This document shows, in pieces, positions 11,640 to 21,288 of a stretch of 64,000 nucleotides of DNA. Origin of the DNA: Ptychodera flava (Eukaryota > Hemichordata > Enteropneusta > Ptychoderidae); assembly GCF_041260155.1 (NCBI RefSeq), contig NC_091936.1, positions 43,622,930 through 43,686,929 of the forward strand. The letters run 5' to 3'. How positions within the stretch are numbered: the first letter of the stretch is position 1; each line of letters opens with the position of its first letter. Below the pieces are notes generated by a model, which searched no databases, was not told the DNA's origin, and saw only the letters and a list, made by a program, of their open reading frames with translations. A program made the translations under genes and the position numbers.

Positions 11640-11960
11640 TTTGTTGCAAAGTTGTTGACCAAAAATAGCAAAAATTACCCCATAAATACAAAGTTGCAGA
11701 TATCACCATAATTTCTATAAATCACATTTACTTCATCTGTAGGAACTTGTATACCAAATTTCAAAGCTATCAGTAGAGTAGTTTTGGAGAAAGACATTTT
11801 TTGACCAAAAATGGAAAAAATTGCCCCAAAAATACAAAATTGCAGATATCACATTAAGTTCATCTGTAGGAACCTGTATACCAAATTTCAAAGCTATCAG
11901 ACCAGCACTTTTTGAGAAACAATTTTTTTTATCAAAAATGACAATAATTGCGTTAAAAAT
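11640..11960. repeat. Imperfect tandem repeat of about 125 bp, 2-3 copies
   Basis: Blocks recur in order: GACCAAAAATGG, a run like GCCCCAAAAATACAAAATTG, CAGATATCAC, then TCATCTGTAGGAACCTGTAT and CCAAATTTCAAAGCTATCAG. The third copy is more diverged. It is non-coding as far as I can see. Confidence 0.75.
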
Positions 11961-12637
11961 ACAAATTTGCATATTTCTGCACAATTTGAACAAACTCCAC
12001 TGTGCTGTGACACAAAAATGATGTAAGAACCCACAAGTTTTGGTAAACCTTGTTACAACTATGACAGCCGACATTTCATTTAGTAAAATTATTGCATTCA
12101 AACATCATTCCGCTCAGCATTTCCTCAGGTGGTACAGGGAATCCATAGTATAGCTTTACTTAGAAGCCCTTTTCTTGGCTTTCAAATTACTGTCACTCTA
12201 GCTGGCCTATTCAACTACCCGTTGGGTTTCTTAATGAGGATTTTTTCCAGACAAAAATCCAACAATTGAAGCAATCAGTTTATATGACTCTCCACGGGGT
12301 TCATAGGTCAACACTCAGCACAAACAGCAACATTTCTGAACATGCCCATCTGGGTCACATGTCTGGGTCATATTGTCTCAGTTTAGGGTCCCACTTGAAC
12401 AATCGTTAAAGATTTTCCATTTGGCAAGTGAAACTGTATCGGGCTCACCGGGACCCGCAAAATTTCCACAATCATTGTCCCCATCACGATCTCATCTGTG
12501 ATGCGCCAAATAGTCCAAATGCTGTTGACTAGACTCGTGAGACCTTATCGATTCAACGTGAAACATGTCGTATCCGTCAAGAAAAGCATTTCGCTTTCCA
12601 AGTGGTTTGGCAATGGTGGGTATTTGAGACACGACGT

Positions 12638-12710
12638 ACAGAACATTTTGGAACCGTCACATTTCAACCAAGTACAGAACATTTTGGAACCGTCATATTT
12701 CAACCAAGGC
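12638..12710. repeat. 36-bp direct duplication
   Basis: GTACAGAACATTTTGGAACC, a short variable piece and ATTTCAACCAA occur twice in tandem with one or two changes. Confidence 0.8.
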
Positions 12711-13569
12711 CACTGTGCTTTCCATTTCGGGAGATAACATCTACGGCGTTTTTCCTCATCATAACGCTTATGTTCAGATCTTTTGTCAGAAACATCGTTC
12801 TAATCATGACATTGAGTCGTCGATTCTCAGACGATCCCGCTCACGCTGGCACTCGTGGCGCAGTTGTGAATCATCACAACGTCGTTTCTCGGAGTTACAC
12901 AATGCCCATCGTTGTAAATTACACGCCTCTTTACGGCAACAGCTTTGCTTGATTTTTGCGTAGGTCTGCAGAGCGAAAATTATGCTCTGGCTTGCAAAAA
13001 TGCACAATGCCTTGTTTACGTTAGTGGATGTATTACTGTAAAATACTCATATTTACCGCGATCACTCCACAAACTATCTGCCAACAATGTTCGTCTACCT
13101 GGTGAGGCCGCATAAATGATTTTGAAGTACAGCATGGTCGATCGCCGATAAGCAATATGATTGGGTTTTGCAATTTTTTACCTTATTTGATGGGGCGGAG
13201 CAGTCAGCATACAACAAAGAAATGCTGCTTACACCAAATTTTAAGCGACTTTTTAATTTGGACGATGAAACAATTTCATGTCGATCATCGAAAAATTGCA
13301 ACATTGTGTGAGTCGGCAAGTGAATCTCAGAAGAACGTCACAGTTGTATCTAAAAAAGTCAGTGATTAACATTCATTTTGTGTGTACGACAACGCAAATA
13401 GGGCGACACGTGAATAAACCGCAACTTAGGTTCACGTTGATTGCGCCAGAAGTTGTATAAACAACTTGTCCGGTGGGCGACCAGATTTTATTTTTGACTA
13501 GCCCGAACGTAAATTTCACTTGTGCCAGGCGTCGGGTGATAGGAATTGTCAAGCCCTGCCATTCTGAAC

Positions 13570-14230
13570 CACTGATAGTTTAGTGGTGGTACCAGGTGTC
13601 CGGAATGGGTAAGCGCTCCCTGCTAGCGTGCTACACCCGTCAGGATTGGTCCCAAAATTTCTAAATATTGTATGAAATGATACAGAATATGTATCACTGT
13701 AATAAGTCAAAGCCGGGAATGCTGTCGCTAATCATTTGAGTGACTGAGGTGTCATATTTGGCCACGTCCACCGTAAAACTTTGAAAGTCCTAACGAGTCT
13801 TTTTGATGTGTATCCCTGTCTCACTAGTTTTGATGCCAATGAGCTGTGTCTCCGTTGAAAATCTGCATAGGAATCACAAGCCCTACAATATCTGAGAGTT
13901 GAGACACATACACACCATAAGCAGGTGCAGATGGAATATTACTTGACAAGAGGGGATAATTTATGATTTCAAAATCGAAATCATCCCTTTTGTCATACAG
14001 CTTAGTGTGTAGCCCATTAGTACCCACTTGTAGGAACAGATCAAGATATAAAGCGGAGTTCTTACCCTAGGTTGTTTCTTTGATTTCAAACTCATCAGGA
14101 TAAAGATGATGTAAGTAAATTGATATGTCTGGATTGTCTAGACTAATGAGATCATCAATATATCTTTACGTGTTGTTAAATGCCTTGCAAGTTTTTTAGA
14201 CCCTGCTTTAACTGTTGTCCATTATACCTG
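13570..14230 (-). pseudogene. Second decayed reverse transcriptase fragment
   Basis: On the minus strand a frame near 14130-14160 reads RYIDDLISLDN, which fits the catalytic YxDD block of a reverse transcriptase. It is followed by LHTKLYDKRDDFDFEI and LLSSNIPSAPAYGVYVSQL at about 13900-14010. A stop lies directly before the catalytic block and another about 30 codons after it. The tail at 13580-13660 is probably its non-coding 3' end. The RT class is unclear; Penelope-like is one possibility. Confidence 0.7.
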
Positions 14231-14269
14231 TTCCCTTTGGGTGTGCAAGCATTCACATCAGATGACTAG

Positions 14270-14420
14270 CAAATTCACTTCATGCGCAGAAATTTGAAAA
14301 ACAGCCTTTTTTTGTCTGGTTAATGAAAAAATATCCCTAAACTAAAGTATGAATGGGTTACCAGCCATTGTCAGTGAGTTACCAACTTCAGAAAATGGTA
14401 AAAAACCAAAACTCACCGAC
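14270..14420. mobile_element. Inverted copy of the 11290-11430 element end
   Basis: The reverse complement of this stretch matches 11290-11430, sharing CCATTTTCTGAA, GTGACAATGGCTGGTA and TTTAGTTTAGGGATATTTTT. The two copies are in opposite orientation about 3 kb apart and flank the second RT fragment. Confidence 0.75.
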
Positions 14421-14899
14421 CGCCTCACCATAGAGTTACAAATACAATTTTGCAGCTAGGCTAAACCTTATATTTTTGTACATCCATGACCCGTGGTTTT
14501 TCCGAGTCTGCTAGTACATGTACACTTCCGTCTAACTTACCGACCGTGACTTCCCCTGCGCTAAGAATAAGCTGGAAACCAGGTGGAATTACCGAAAAGT
14601 TGCATATTTACTTTCGGAAGTCTGTGCCGGTTTGAGAGCGCCACCAACTTTAATTTGGTTCTTTGAGGCCCTTTAACAATGGCTAGAAATTTTACTGTTT
14701 CCGTTAACCTTAAAACTTTGGCGTATAAAATGTAATTCAAAATAATATCTTTTGTGCATTCGTGCAGTTAAATAGCATTCTCTCTCTATCTTTCGTGAAC
14801 AACAGCTGTATACTATAAATGCAAGTGACTTTGGACTTTTGTTAGGCTAGGGATCTAGGGAGTCTCTTTATCACCCACAATTCTATCTCTTCTTCCGGG

Positions 14900-15201
14900 T
14901 TTATTGGAAAAGTGTTGATGCTGGTAAAATGTGGTGAATTTGCGTGACTACAAACTCGGTAACTGTAGCCCCGAGTGCGGGCGAAGCCATTTAATGTGAT
15001 TAGATGGATAGTGTCCTCAACACGTACTTCTAAAGCACTGTCAAAGTCGCCTTGCTTCGAACAACTCCTTCAAATTCTGGTTTATATTGTGTATAGTCGA
15101 CAGTCTGGCTGGGCGCTGGTCTTGGCTTACGTACGTACTGTACACGGACACGACCAACCTGTCGTCGCTCTGAGATCAGCCCTCAACGTCGGTTTAACAA
15201 T
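14900..15201 (+). promoter_or_regulatory. Probable EAF promoter and 5' UTR region
   Basis: The last ~300 bp before the EAF ATG contain many more CpG dinucleotides than the AT-rich surroundings, for example in GAGTGCGGGCGAAGCC and CCTGTCGTCGCTCTGAG. No clear TATA box is visible at a fixed distance. With METTL6 divergent to the left, it could also serve METTL6 through a distant 5' UTR exon; that is inference. Confidence 0.4.
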
Positions 15202-15322
15202 ATGGCAGAACGACACTCCGGTGCGACAACTAAAGGGTTTCTCGCGGATAACCAAGTGCACGAGCTAAAGCTTGGGAGCAGCTTCGACAAAAGAGCGTAC
15301 AGCTCTTTCCACACAGTAAGAT
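15202..15322 (+). CDS. EAF exon 1
   Basis: The start context is AACAATATGG. It has 40 codons plus one base and encodes an Ala/Thr-containing leader and ELKLGSSFDKRAYSSFHTVR. I used the donor GTAAGC at 15323. The nearer GTAAGA four codons' worth earlier would drop the conserved Arg-Tyr before DFKPAS. Confidence 0.92.
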
Positions 15323-18300
15323 GTAAGCAGTTTGCTACAAATCAATAATTATTTTAAGAATGTATACGTAGAATGTTACGAAGGCCACAACCGCAGCTGC
15401 CCGCATGTGAAGGAATGACGACGTTGTAACAACACAGTCAAATCATTCCATATGTTAGTTAAAAATTAGTAACCTGTCTATTATAAGCGGTGTTGTCAAA
15501 AGAGTTAACATAGTTAGTCTTCTCTTTTCAAGTTGTCTTGACTGACATGATAATGGGCAGACGAGGAATGGGACTCGGATGGGAGGGGGGGGGGGGGTGT
15601 TTTCTCCCCTGATGACCCACTACAAATCTCCTGGCCATTCTTCATCATATCAGTGGCAGCTCTGCGACTGAATCTTTGAACTGTGTTGAGCATGGAATGT
15701 CTTGAACATATAAGAATGACAACATTTAAGTTGTCCTAGGTATTTTGTGCTGTCAAGGTTTTTCAATTCAACACCAAACAACACAGTCCAACCAGATTGC
15801 ATAATAACACTCTTTGGTTGGAATTTGCAGCACATAACATAGGCTGGTTAAATTATATAGACATCACATATGTCGTCATTGAGACATCAAGACCATTGTG
15901 ACTAGCACAGTTCTCAGAGAATTTTAAAAAATGGGCACCAGTCTTACATCAGGGTTTCATAATGTGATAGATAATAGACCCAAGATCATTTTCTGTGCCT
16001 GTCATCCAAGTACATCAATTCAGATATTGAAGGTTGAAGGTTGTCACTGTCAATGGAGAGATGTATTTGTTCAAAACCGGTCAGTAATTTAAGTATTAAC
16101 CATCAATAAATCCTCTCTTCCCTTCGAACTGTTAAGAGACTGTTCCAGTTAAAGTTTACAGGTGTGTTGGATATGAAAATAGCAGAACAGCTATTTACAT
16201 ATTTTGTATTGACAGTTATCCTGTTAGGCCTCTCACTACCCCATCTGCCAAGTCAATAAAAGTGGTATTGAGTTAAAACCTATGCATGTATTTTGATCTT
16301 CTTGGTTTGATATTTTACAGCAGCCTTATTCTATAACAATTGTGTTTACTGTATCAATGTTTTTCAGGGAACTTCAAATGTTCAAGTCATTTTTTCAAAT
16401 GCAACTGATAGTAACCAACTTGACCTGACCGTGACATGTGATCTTGCAGGATAAGGCTAATTGTTATATCAAGTATCTCTGACTGGAGTTACAAAAAATT
16501 TTATGTGCAAATCTTTTATGTACTCTGTTTTGTATTGCCTTGTTGATGTGATAAAAACCAAATTCAACAGATTGATAGTGATAAAAAGCTACTTCTTATG
16601 AATGTTAATGCATGTGGGATCATCAATAAAGACAGACAGACTGAAAGATTCAGTAGTTTATGGGTCTTCACCATCTGTAACCCACACGACTCAATCTTAA
16701 GTCTAGAAAGACATTCAGTCAGCCAGTATCTTTCAATTTTCATGATGTTGAGTTTTACAATTTTGATGTCGATGTGCAGGAGACAAACCAGTGGTCTTTA
16801 TATAATTATATTATTCATATCATATATATTATATCATTTATATTTAACCAATTTTTTTATACAGATGATTTCAAGCCAGCTTCAGTAGATGTGACAAAAG
16901 AAGCCAACCTAGAAGTGTTGAAGGGAAATGAAATTTCAGTCACTGTTCCTCACATTGAGGGATCTGGGACCAACTTTACAATGTTCAAAGGCCCCCAAAA
17001 ACCAGTGCAGAAAGAATGTGTCCTGATCATCGACAACAAAACTGGGGAAATAACACTTGAAAGACTGTCTAGTACAATTCATCTCAAAAAGCAAAGGTCA
17101 GGCACTACATTGTCTACATGTACCTAATCATAAACATAGTCACTACATTGTGTTACTGTACATGTACAATCATAGACATAGTCACTACATTGTCTACATG
17201 TATAATCATACATGAAGGCGCTTCATTGTCTACATGTATAATCACAAACATAGTCACTACATTGTCTACATGTATAATCATAAACATAGTCTCTACATTG
17301 TCTACATGTATAATCATAAACATAGTCTCTACATTGTCTACATGTACAATCATAGACATAGTCACTACATTGTCTACATGTATAATCATACATGAAGGCG
17401 CTTCATTGTATACATGTATATCACAAACATAGTCACTACATTGTCTACATGTATAATCACAAACATAGTCTCTACATTGTCTACATGTATAATCATAAAC
17501 ATAGTCACTACATTGTCTACATGTATAATAATAGACATAGTCACTACATGTACAATCATAAACATAGTCACTACATTGTCTACATGTATAATCATAAACA
17601 TAGTCACTACATTGTCTACATGTGCAATCATAAACATAGTCACTACATTGTCTACATGTATAATCATAAACATAGTCACTACATTGTCTACATGTATAAT
17701 CATAAACATAGTCACTACATTGTCTACATGTATAATCATAAACATAGTCACTACATTGTCTACATGTATAGTCATAAACATAGTCACTACATTGTCTACA
17801 TGTATAATCATAAACATAGTCACTATATTGTCTACATGTATTTATCATAAACATAGTCACTACATTGTCTCATTGAACAACACTTTACTATCTGTCAACG
17901 CATCAAACTTACTGTGGCAATAATTGTTAACCTTTCCCAGTAAATAAGTTATTATTGATTGCCAGTGACCTATAGAAAACGAATTTCACCCGGAAGGCTG
18001 TGAGGCTATGCAAAGTTACATTACCCAATCCAATGGCTTCCATGGCTTCAGTGTTCCTGATCCAAACATGGACTGTCTGGATACAAATAGCATTTATCAT
18101 TCAGTGTGATTTTTGTAGTTCTTTGAACATGCTGCATGTTGTTTTTCACAATTCAACTTTTGTGTCATTGTGCAACCAGGTTAGAAGGCAGTAGTCGGGC
18201 AACTGTGGCTCGACCCTTGACCCCTGTAGAGCATCACAACAAACAAAGCAAATCATCATCGTTATCGCCGCCAGGCAACCACTCGTCAATGAGGAAGAAA

Positions 18301-21288
18301 GAAGCCCAGTCTTCAGCATTTGCCCAAGATATTGAAAGAGGTAGGCTGAAAAATCCTAATGAACCCCTCCATGTTTAACCTTTTTCCTGCCAGACACAAT
18401 CACTTCTGCATCAGCAAACTCAGTGAAAAGTGGTATTGAGCCAAACCCATACATATTTCCACCCATTTGGCTTGGTCTGTTCAAACAGCTTTAGTCCATA
18501 AAAATCATATTTACAGTATCTGTGATTTCAGGGCCTTCAAATGTTCAATTTTTTGTTAAAATTCACCGAATGGGACATACATGTATTGCATATTGTGCTT
18601 CACTAGTTTTAACGAACTTGACCTGATAGTGAAATATGAACTTCGCAGGAAAAGGGTTAACCCTTTCACCATCATGGTTTTGCTTAAACATATTGTTATC
18701 AGTGGTGAGTGTGGACAGGTTTATTTAGAATTGAGGGGTGGACAGGTTGAAATATTTAGCAATATAATTTGTAATTGGTAATTTATTGGATATGGCATTA
18801 CAGAAACATATTGTGTGATTGTCATTTCCTAGACATGGGACCTAGAAATATTATCTGTACGAAATAAAACCTAAAGGTGCCTTGACATTTTAGAATTGCC
18901 CTTTAGGCTGATTTTGGATGACATGACCAGAAATAGAATTTATGTTGATTACAGATTTATCTCCGATGTCACAACCGATGGTACAACCATCGCACTCACC
19001 AGGTCCCCCATCGGTGCAGACAGTGACACATCATATAGCACCACAGCCAGTGATGACGGCACCAGTGAAAACACAACCCACATCAGTGGAAGATGATTTG
19101 ATTATGAGTAGCAGTGAGAGTAGCAGCAGTGATGATTCAAGCAGTGATGACGCTAGTTCTGATGAGAGTTCTAGTGAAGATGAACAAACCACAGAGACAG
19201 GTAGGAAACCCTGTGAAAGACATTTGGTGTCAAGGACCAGTGGCTAGCTCTAACTTTTGATGAGTTTTTCACTATTTTTGTTTTGTATGTCAATGACCCA
19301 TTCTTGTTCATTTCAGAGTACCTACCATTCAGCTTGTGTAAAATGCACTGCTATTGTTTACGTTTGAGATCTAGTCAGAATTTTCATGTCAACAATAACA
19401 ATGCAGTTTACACATATACAGGCTGAGTTGGCAAGCTGAATACTGTGTATCTCAACATGTTTTAGGGATTAGGACAAGAAACTCTATTTGACATTGAAAA
19501 AAAATTGAGAAAAAAAACACCAAAAGTTGCAGCTACTGGCCTTTTAAGGTATTGTGAGCCTCAAAAGTGAAAGCCGTAAACTTTGGCCCAAACTTTCAAC
19601 CATTCTCTTACCAAATGAAAAATAAAAATCAGGAGTCACTGTGCAAAGTTTGGTCACCGATATTTTAAATTCAAAATGGCCACCATCCCACATATTCTTT
19701 TGTGCTGTTGTTAAACATATGAATGGATTACTAAAAAATTCCCACAGGGGGAGTCTACCCCAAACTTCCCTAGTGGAGAACCTTGAAATCTGCAGTAGTC
19801 AGTCTCCTGATAAATTCCACTCATGGACTTGCTGTCATTAGGTCATCAACAGAAAACAGTATGTCTGTATGGTATTTTGTGTCACTTCTTATTGGTTTTC
19901 AGCAAACTTACAAAACTTCAATGCTTTCAGAATTTGAATATGAGCAGTTGAGCCAAACTGTGGGGAATATGATGAAGTAACACCTCCAACCTTGATGGTC
20001 CTTTTTTACTCTTACATTACAGTGAGTGGTTCCCATGACAACATGAGGGGCAATGGTAACATTATGATCAGCAGTAATCATGGCCAACACAGCCATCGCA
20101 GCCACCAGCATGATCCTGGTCATAGGGCGCCATCTAGTGGCAACAGACAATACATGAGTCAGTTACGTAAGTAACGGATCTGCTATTGCTCAAAATGTAA
20201 CATCTGCTTTTACTATCACTCTTTGGGTTCAAATCCCCCCCCCCCTCTCCTCAAAAAGGTCAGTGATCAGGATTAACTAAAGTATTAAGAAGATTACAAG
20301 GTGTCTCTGTCTTTTGTTCTTCGTTGAAATTTCAATTATGTAAATATTGCTTGGATTTTGGAGTAAGTCCGACTGGGGTTTAAAGGATGCCAACCAAAAT
20401 TCTGGACTTGAACAATGTATACTTTGGTAACTTGCTTTTTAAGTGCAGTATTGTTGTTACAAAGTGAAATCAAGAGAAGTGCAAAACAAACTGATTAACA
20501 CTACTTATATCAGAGATGTAAATTTACATCAGTGTGTTCATCTGGACTATAATTCACATTTTACTATGTACTTTGTATTATTTATCACAAAATTTTGATC
20601 ATGAAAGTTTTAAATGTTTGTTAACACTTTGCTGATTTGCTGTTATATTTGACAATAAAAACTAGAGCTTTCTGTACAATATTTTGGATTACAGCAGGAA
20701 ACTACATCAGAGTGTACAGTTTCTTGAAAGACAACAAAGCTGCCGTTCTCCGAGTTAACTCTGTACGAAGAAAATACAGTTTTCAATTTTCTATAAAATT
20801 TCCACGATGTGCAAACCAATTGGTAGTTTTCTCCGCTCTCAAATCGATCTGTTGGTGCCGGGTAGACTAGCAAAAATTTGATCTTTTATTCTCAAACTTT
20901 GAATCCAAGAGACTATGTTTATAGTTCAAGCGTTGTGTCTAAACAATATCTGTGAAATGTGGCTTCCTCTGGAACATTGCGTTGATCAGAAAAGAGACAA
21001 AAGCTAACCATTATCCACACTTAACCCTTTGCACCCTGACCCCCTCGTGACCTATGATGTCATACAGACATTTTTTTCCCAGCCGGGCCTGGGTCAAAAG
21101 GTTAAGTGACTTCTTAGGGGATATCTTTGCTCACAAAACTTGATTGATTTGTAAAATGTGTTGAATATGACACCAGAAACTCACCTGTACGATGTACAGT
21201 ACTGTCATTTAAAATATCCTGTGTTTATCTGTTGACAGGTGAAGATCTGCAGTTGAGTGAATCAGGCTCAGATAGTGATGAAGAATGA
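15202..21288 (+). CDS. ELL-associated factor (EAF1/EAF2-like), six exons
   Basis: Spliced CDS: 15202-15322, 16865-17096, 18180-18340, 18955-19200, 20023-20166, 21239-21288, totalling 954 nt or 317 aa plus stop (human EAF1 is 268 aa). Every junction is in phase. The N-terminal ELL-binding domain occupies about residues 20-120, with LKLGSSFDKR, FHTVRYDFKPAS across the first junction, the block VPHIEGSG, FKGPQKPVQKECVLIIDNKT and ERLSSTIHLKKQR. Residues ~120-220 are Ser/Pro/Gln-rich. Residues ~225-250 are a Ser/Asp/Glu run typical of the acidic transactivation region. The C-terminus DLQLSESGSDSDEE closely matches the family. EAF proteins are nuclear partners of the elongation factor ELL and stimulate RNA polymerase II elongation; function here is by homology. 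Invertebrates usually have one EAF gene, so no 1 versus 2 assignment is made. Confidence 0.95.
15323..16864 (+). other. EAF intron 1
   Basis: 1.5-kb intron from GTAAGC to TATACAG. It contains a homopolymer G run near 15585-15597 and a family-2 inverted-repeat element at about 16210-16456. No coding signature is visible. Confidence 0.85.
16210..16456 (+). mobile_element. Family-2 inverted-repeat element (copy b)
   Basis: It aligns by eye with 18378-18660 through AAAAGTGGTATTGAG, TTTACTGTATC, TTCAAATGTTCAA, AACTTGACCTGA and the right terminus CTTGCAGGATAAGG. The ends are degraded relative to the copy in intron 3. Confidence 0.7.
16865..17096 (+). CDS. EAF exon 2, ELL-binding domain core
   Basis: 232 nt after the acceptor TTTTTTATACAG. 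It encodes DFKPASVDVTKEANLEVLKG through LSSTIHLKKQR. The donor is GTCAGG, a poor match to GTRAGT, and the 36-bp array begins a few bases later. Confidence 0.92.
17102..17872. repeat. 36-bp minisatellite in EAF intron 2, about 21 copies
   Basis: Units of 36 bp (GTCTACATGTATAATCATAA then ACATAGTCACTACATT) run almost from the exon 2 splice donor to about 17872. Some units are shortened, or carry CATGAAGGCGCTTC in place of the usual middle. All reading frames stay open because the unit is a multiple of 3 and lacks stops in those frames. The long ORFs on both strands here are therefore artefacts. Confidence 0.96.
17873..18179 (+). other. Remainder of EAF intron 2
   Basis: About 300 bp of unique-looking sequence between the array and exon 3, ending with a modest pyrimidine tract and CAACCAG. 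I see nothing else in it. Confidence 0.7.
18180..18340 (+). CDS. EAF exon 3
   Basis: 161 nt from the acceptor TGCAACCAG. It encodes LEGSSRATVARPLTPVEHHN, then a Ser/Pro/Lys-rich stretch, and ends at GTAGGC after GATATTGAAAGAG. The start matches the human sequence that follows the KKTR block. Confidence 0.88.
18378..18660 (+). mobile_element. Family-2 inverted-repeat element (copy c), best ends
   Basis: It starts AACCTTTTTCCTGCCA and ends TTCGCAGGAAAAGGGTTAA, so the termini are inverted repeats with a TTAACC(C)TTTTCCTGC core. It is about 280 bp, non-coding, in EAF intron 3. Related copies are at 9842-10035 and 16210-16456. Confidence 0.75.
18656..18753 (+). mobile_element. Family-1 short inverted-repeat element (copy b)
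   Basis: AACCCTTTCACCATCATGGT, TATTGTTATCAGTGGTGAGT and GGGGTGGACAGGTT match, in either orientation, the elements at 6618, 26980 and 38406. It directly abuts the family-2 element in intron 3. Confidence 0.7.
18955..19200 (+). CDS. EAF exon 4, Pro/Gln-rich and acidic Ser region
   Basis: 246 nt after the acceptor GTTGATTACAG. The first half is rich in Pro, Gln, Thr and Val. The second half runs VEDDLIMSSSESSSSDD and further Ser/Asp/Glu, comparable to the acidic serine tract of EAF1. The donor is GTAGGA. Confidence 0.9.
19248..19550 (+). mobile_element. Family-3 inverted-repeat element (copy a)
   Basis: About 300 bp in EAF intron 4. The left end is CTAACTTTTGATGAGTTTTT and the right end ACACCAAAAGTTGCAGCTAC, which are inverted relative to each other. 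The interior block GGCTGAGTTGGCAAGCTGAA and ATCTCAACATGTTTTAGGGA match 55215-55565. Confidence 0.75.
19551..20022 (+). other. Right part of EAF intron 4
   Basis: No repeat array or coding signature is visible, and ORFs here show no family resemblance. It ends in the pyrimidine-containing acceptor ACATTACAG. Confidence 0.6.
20023..20166 (+). CDS. EAF exon 5, His/Ser/Gly-rich
   Basis: 144 nt between the acceptor ACATTACAG and donor GTAAGT. It encodes a low-complexity segment rich in His, Ser, Gly and Asn, ending in NRQYMSQL. That corresponds to the NQLMNTLR region of the vertebrate protein. Confidence 0.88.
20167..21238 (+). other. EAF intron 5
   Basis: 1.07-kb intron with a C run at about 20238-20247 and a short family-4 inverted-repeat element near 21020-21106. 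Nothing coding is seen. Confidence 0.8.
21020..21106 (+). mobile_element. Family-4 short inverted-repeat element (copy a)
   Basis: It begins CTTAACCCTTTGCACC and ends GGTCAAAAGGTTAAG, with an internal GTGACCTATGATGTCATA. The reverse complement of 38605-38690 shares the same order of blocks. Confidence 0.6.
21239..21288 (+). CDS. EAF exon 6, conserved C-terminus
   Basis: 50 nt after the acceptor GTTGACAG. It encodes REDLQLSESGSDSDEE and TGA at 21286-21288. This short acidic end is strongly conserved in EAF proteins and confirms the last splice. Confidence 0.93.

Larger units (their letters stand above)
11265..13558. mobile_element. Possible non-autonomous DNA transposon with CAGGG..CCCTG ends
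   Basis: The left edge reads CAGGGTTTGAAATTAAC and the right edge, read inward on the other strand, CAGGGCTTGACAATTCC. These imperfect inverted ends are 2.3 kb apart. I find no matching target-site duplication (left flank ACTGATGT, right flank CCATTCTG), so the unit may be composite. Inside are about three imperfect ~125-bp repeats (11640-11960) and a CpG-containing segment at 12400-13500 with no recognisable protein. Confidence 0.4.

Noticed and set aside
12498..13460. Cluster of short ORFs with Arg/Ser-rich or His-containing stretches
   Set aside because: They overlap one another on both strands inside a presumed mobile element, with no motif or family resemblance.
13580..13660. tRNA-like stretch (TAGTTTAGTGGTGGTACC start)
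   Set aside because: It does not fold by eye into a cloverleaf with proper T-arm and acceptor pairing, and it lies at the 3' side of a decayed RT element.
14975..15268. 97-aa ORF overlapping EAF exon 1
   Set aside because: It is in another frame from the conserved EAF start and has no recognisable domain. It is explained by the CpG-richer promoter region.
17102..17872. CRISPR-like repeat spacing (36-bp repeats)
   Set aside because: Repeats are directly adjacent with no unique spacers, inside an intron of an animal gene.
17118..17923. ORFs of 104-235 aa with repeated Cys/Thr/Ile or Tyr/Asp motifs
   Set aside because: They come from a 36-bp minisatellite in an EAF intron; several frames on both strands are open for the same reason.
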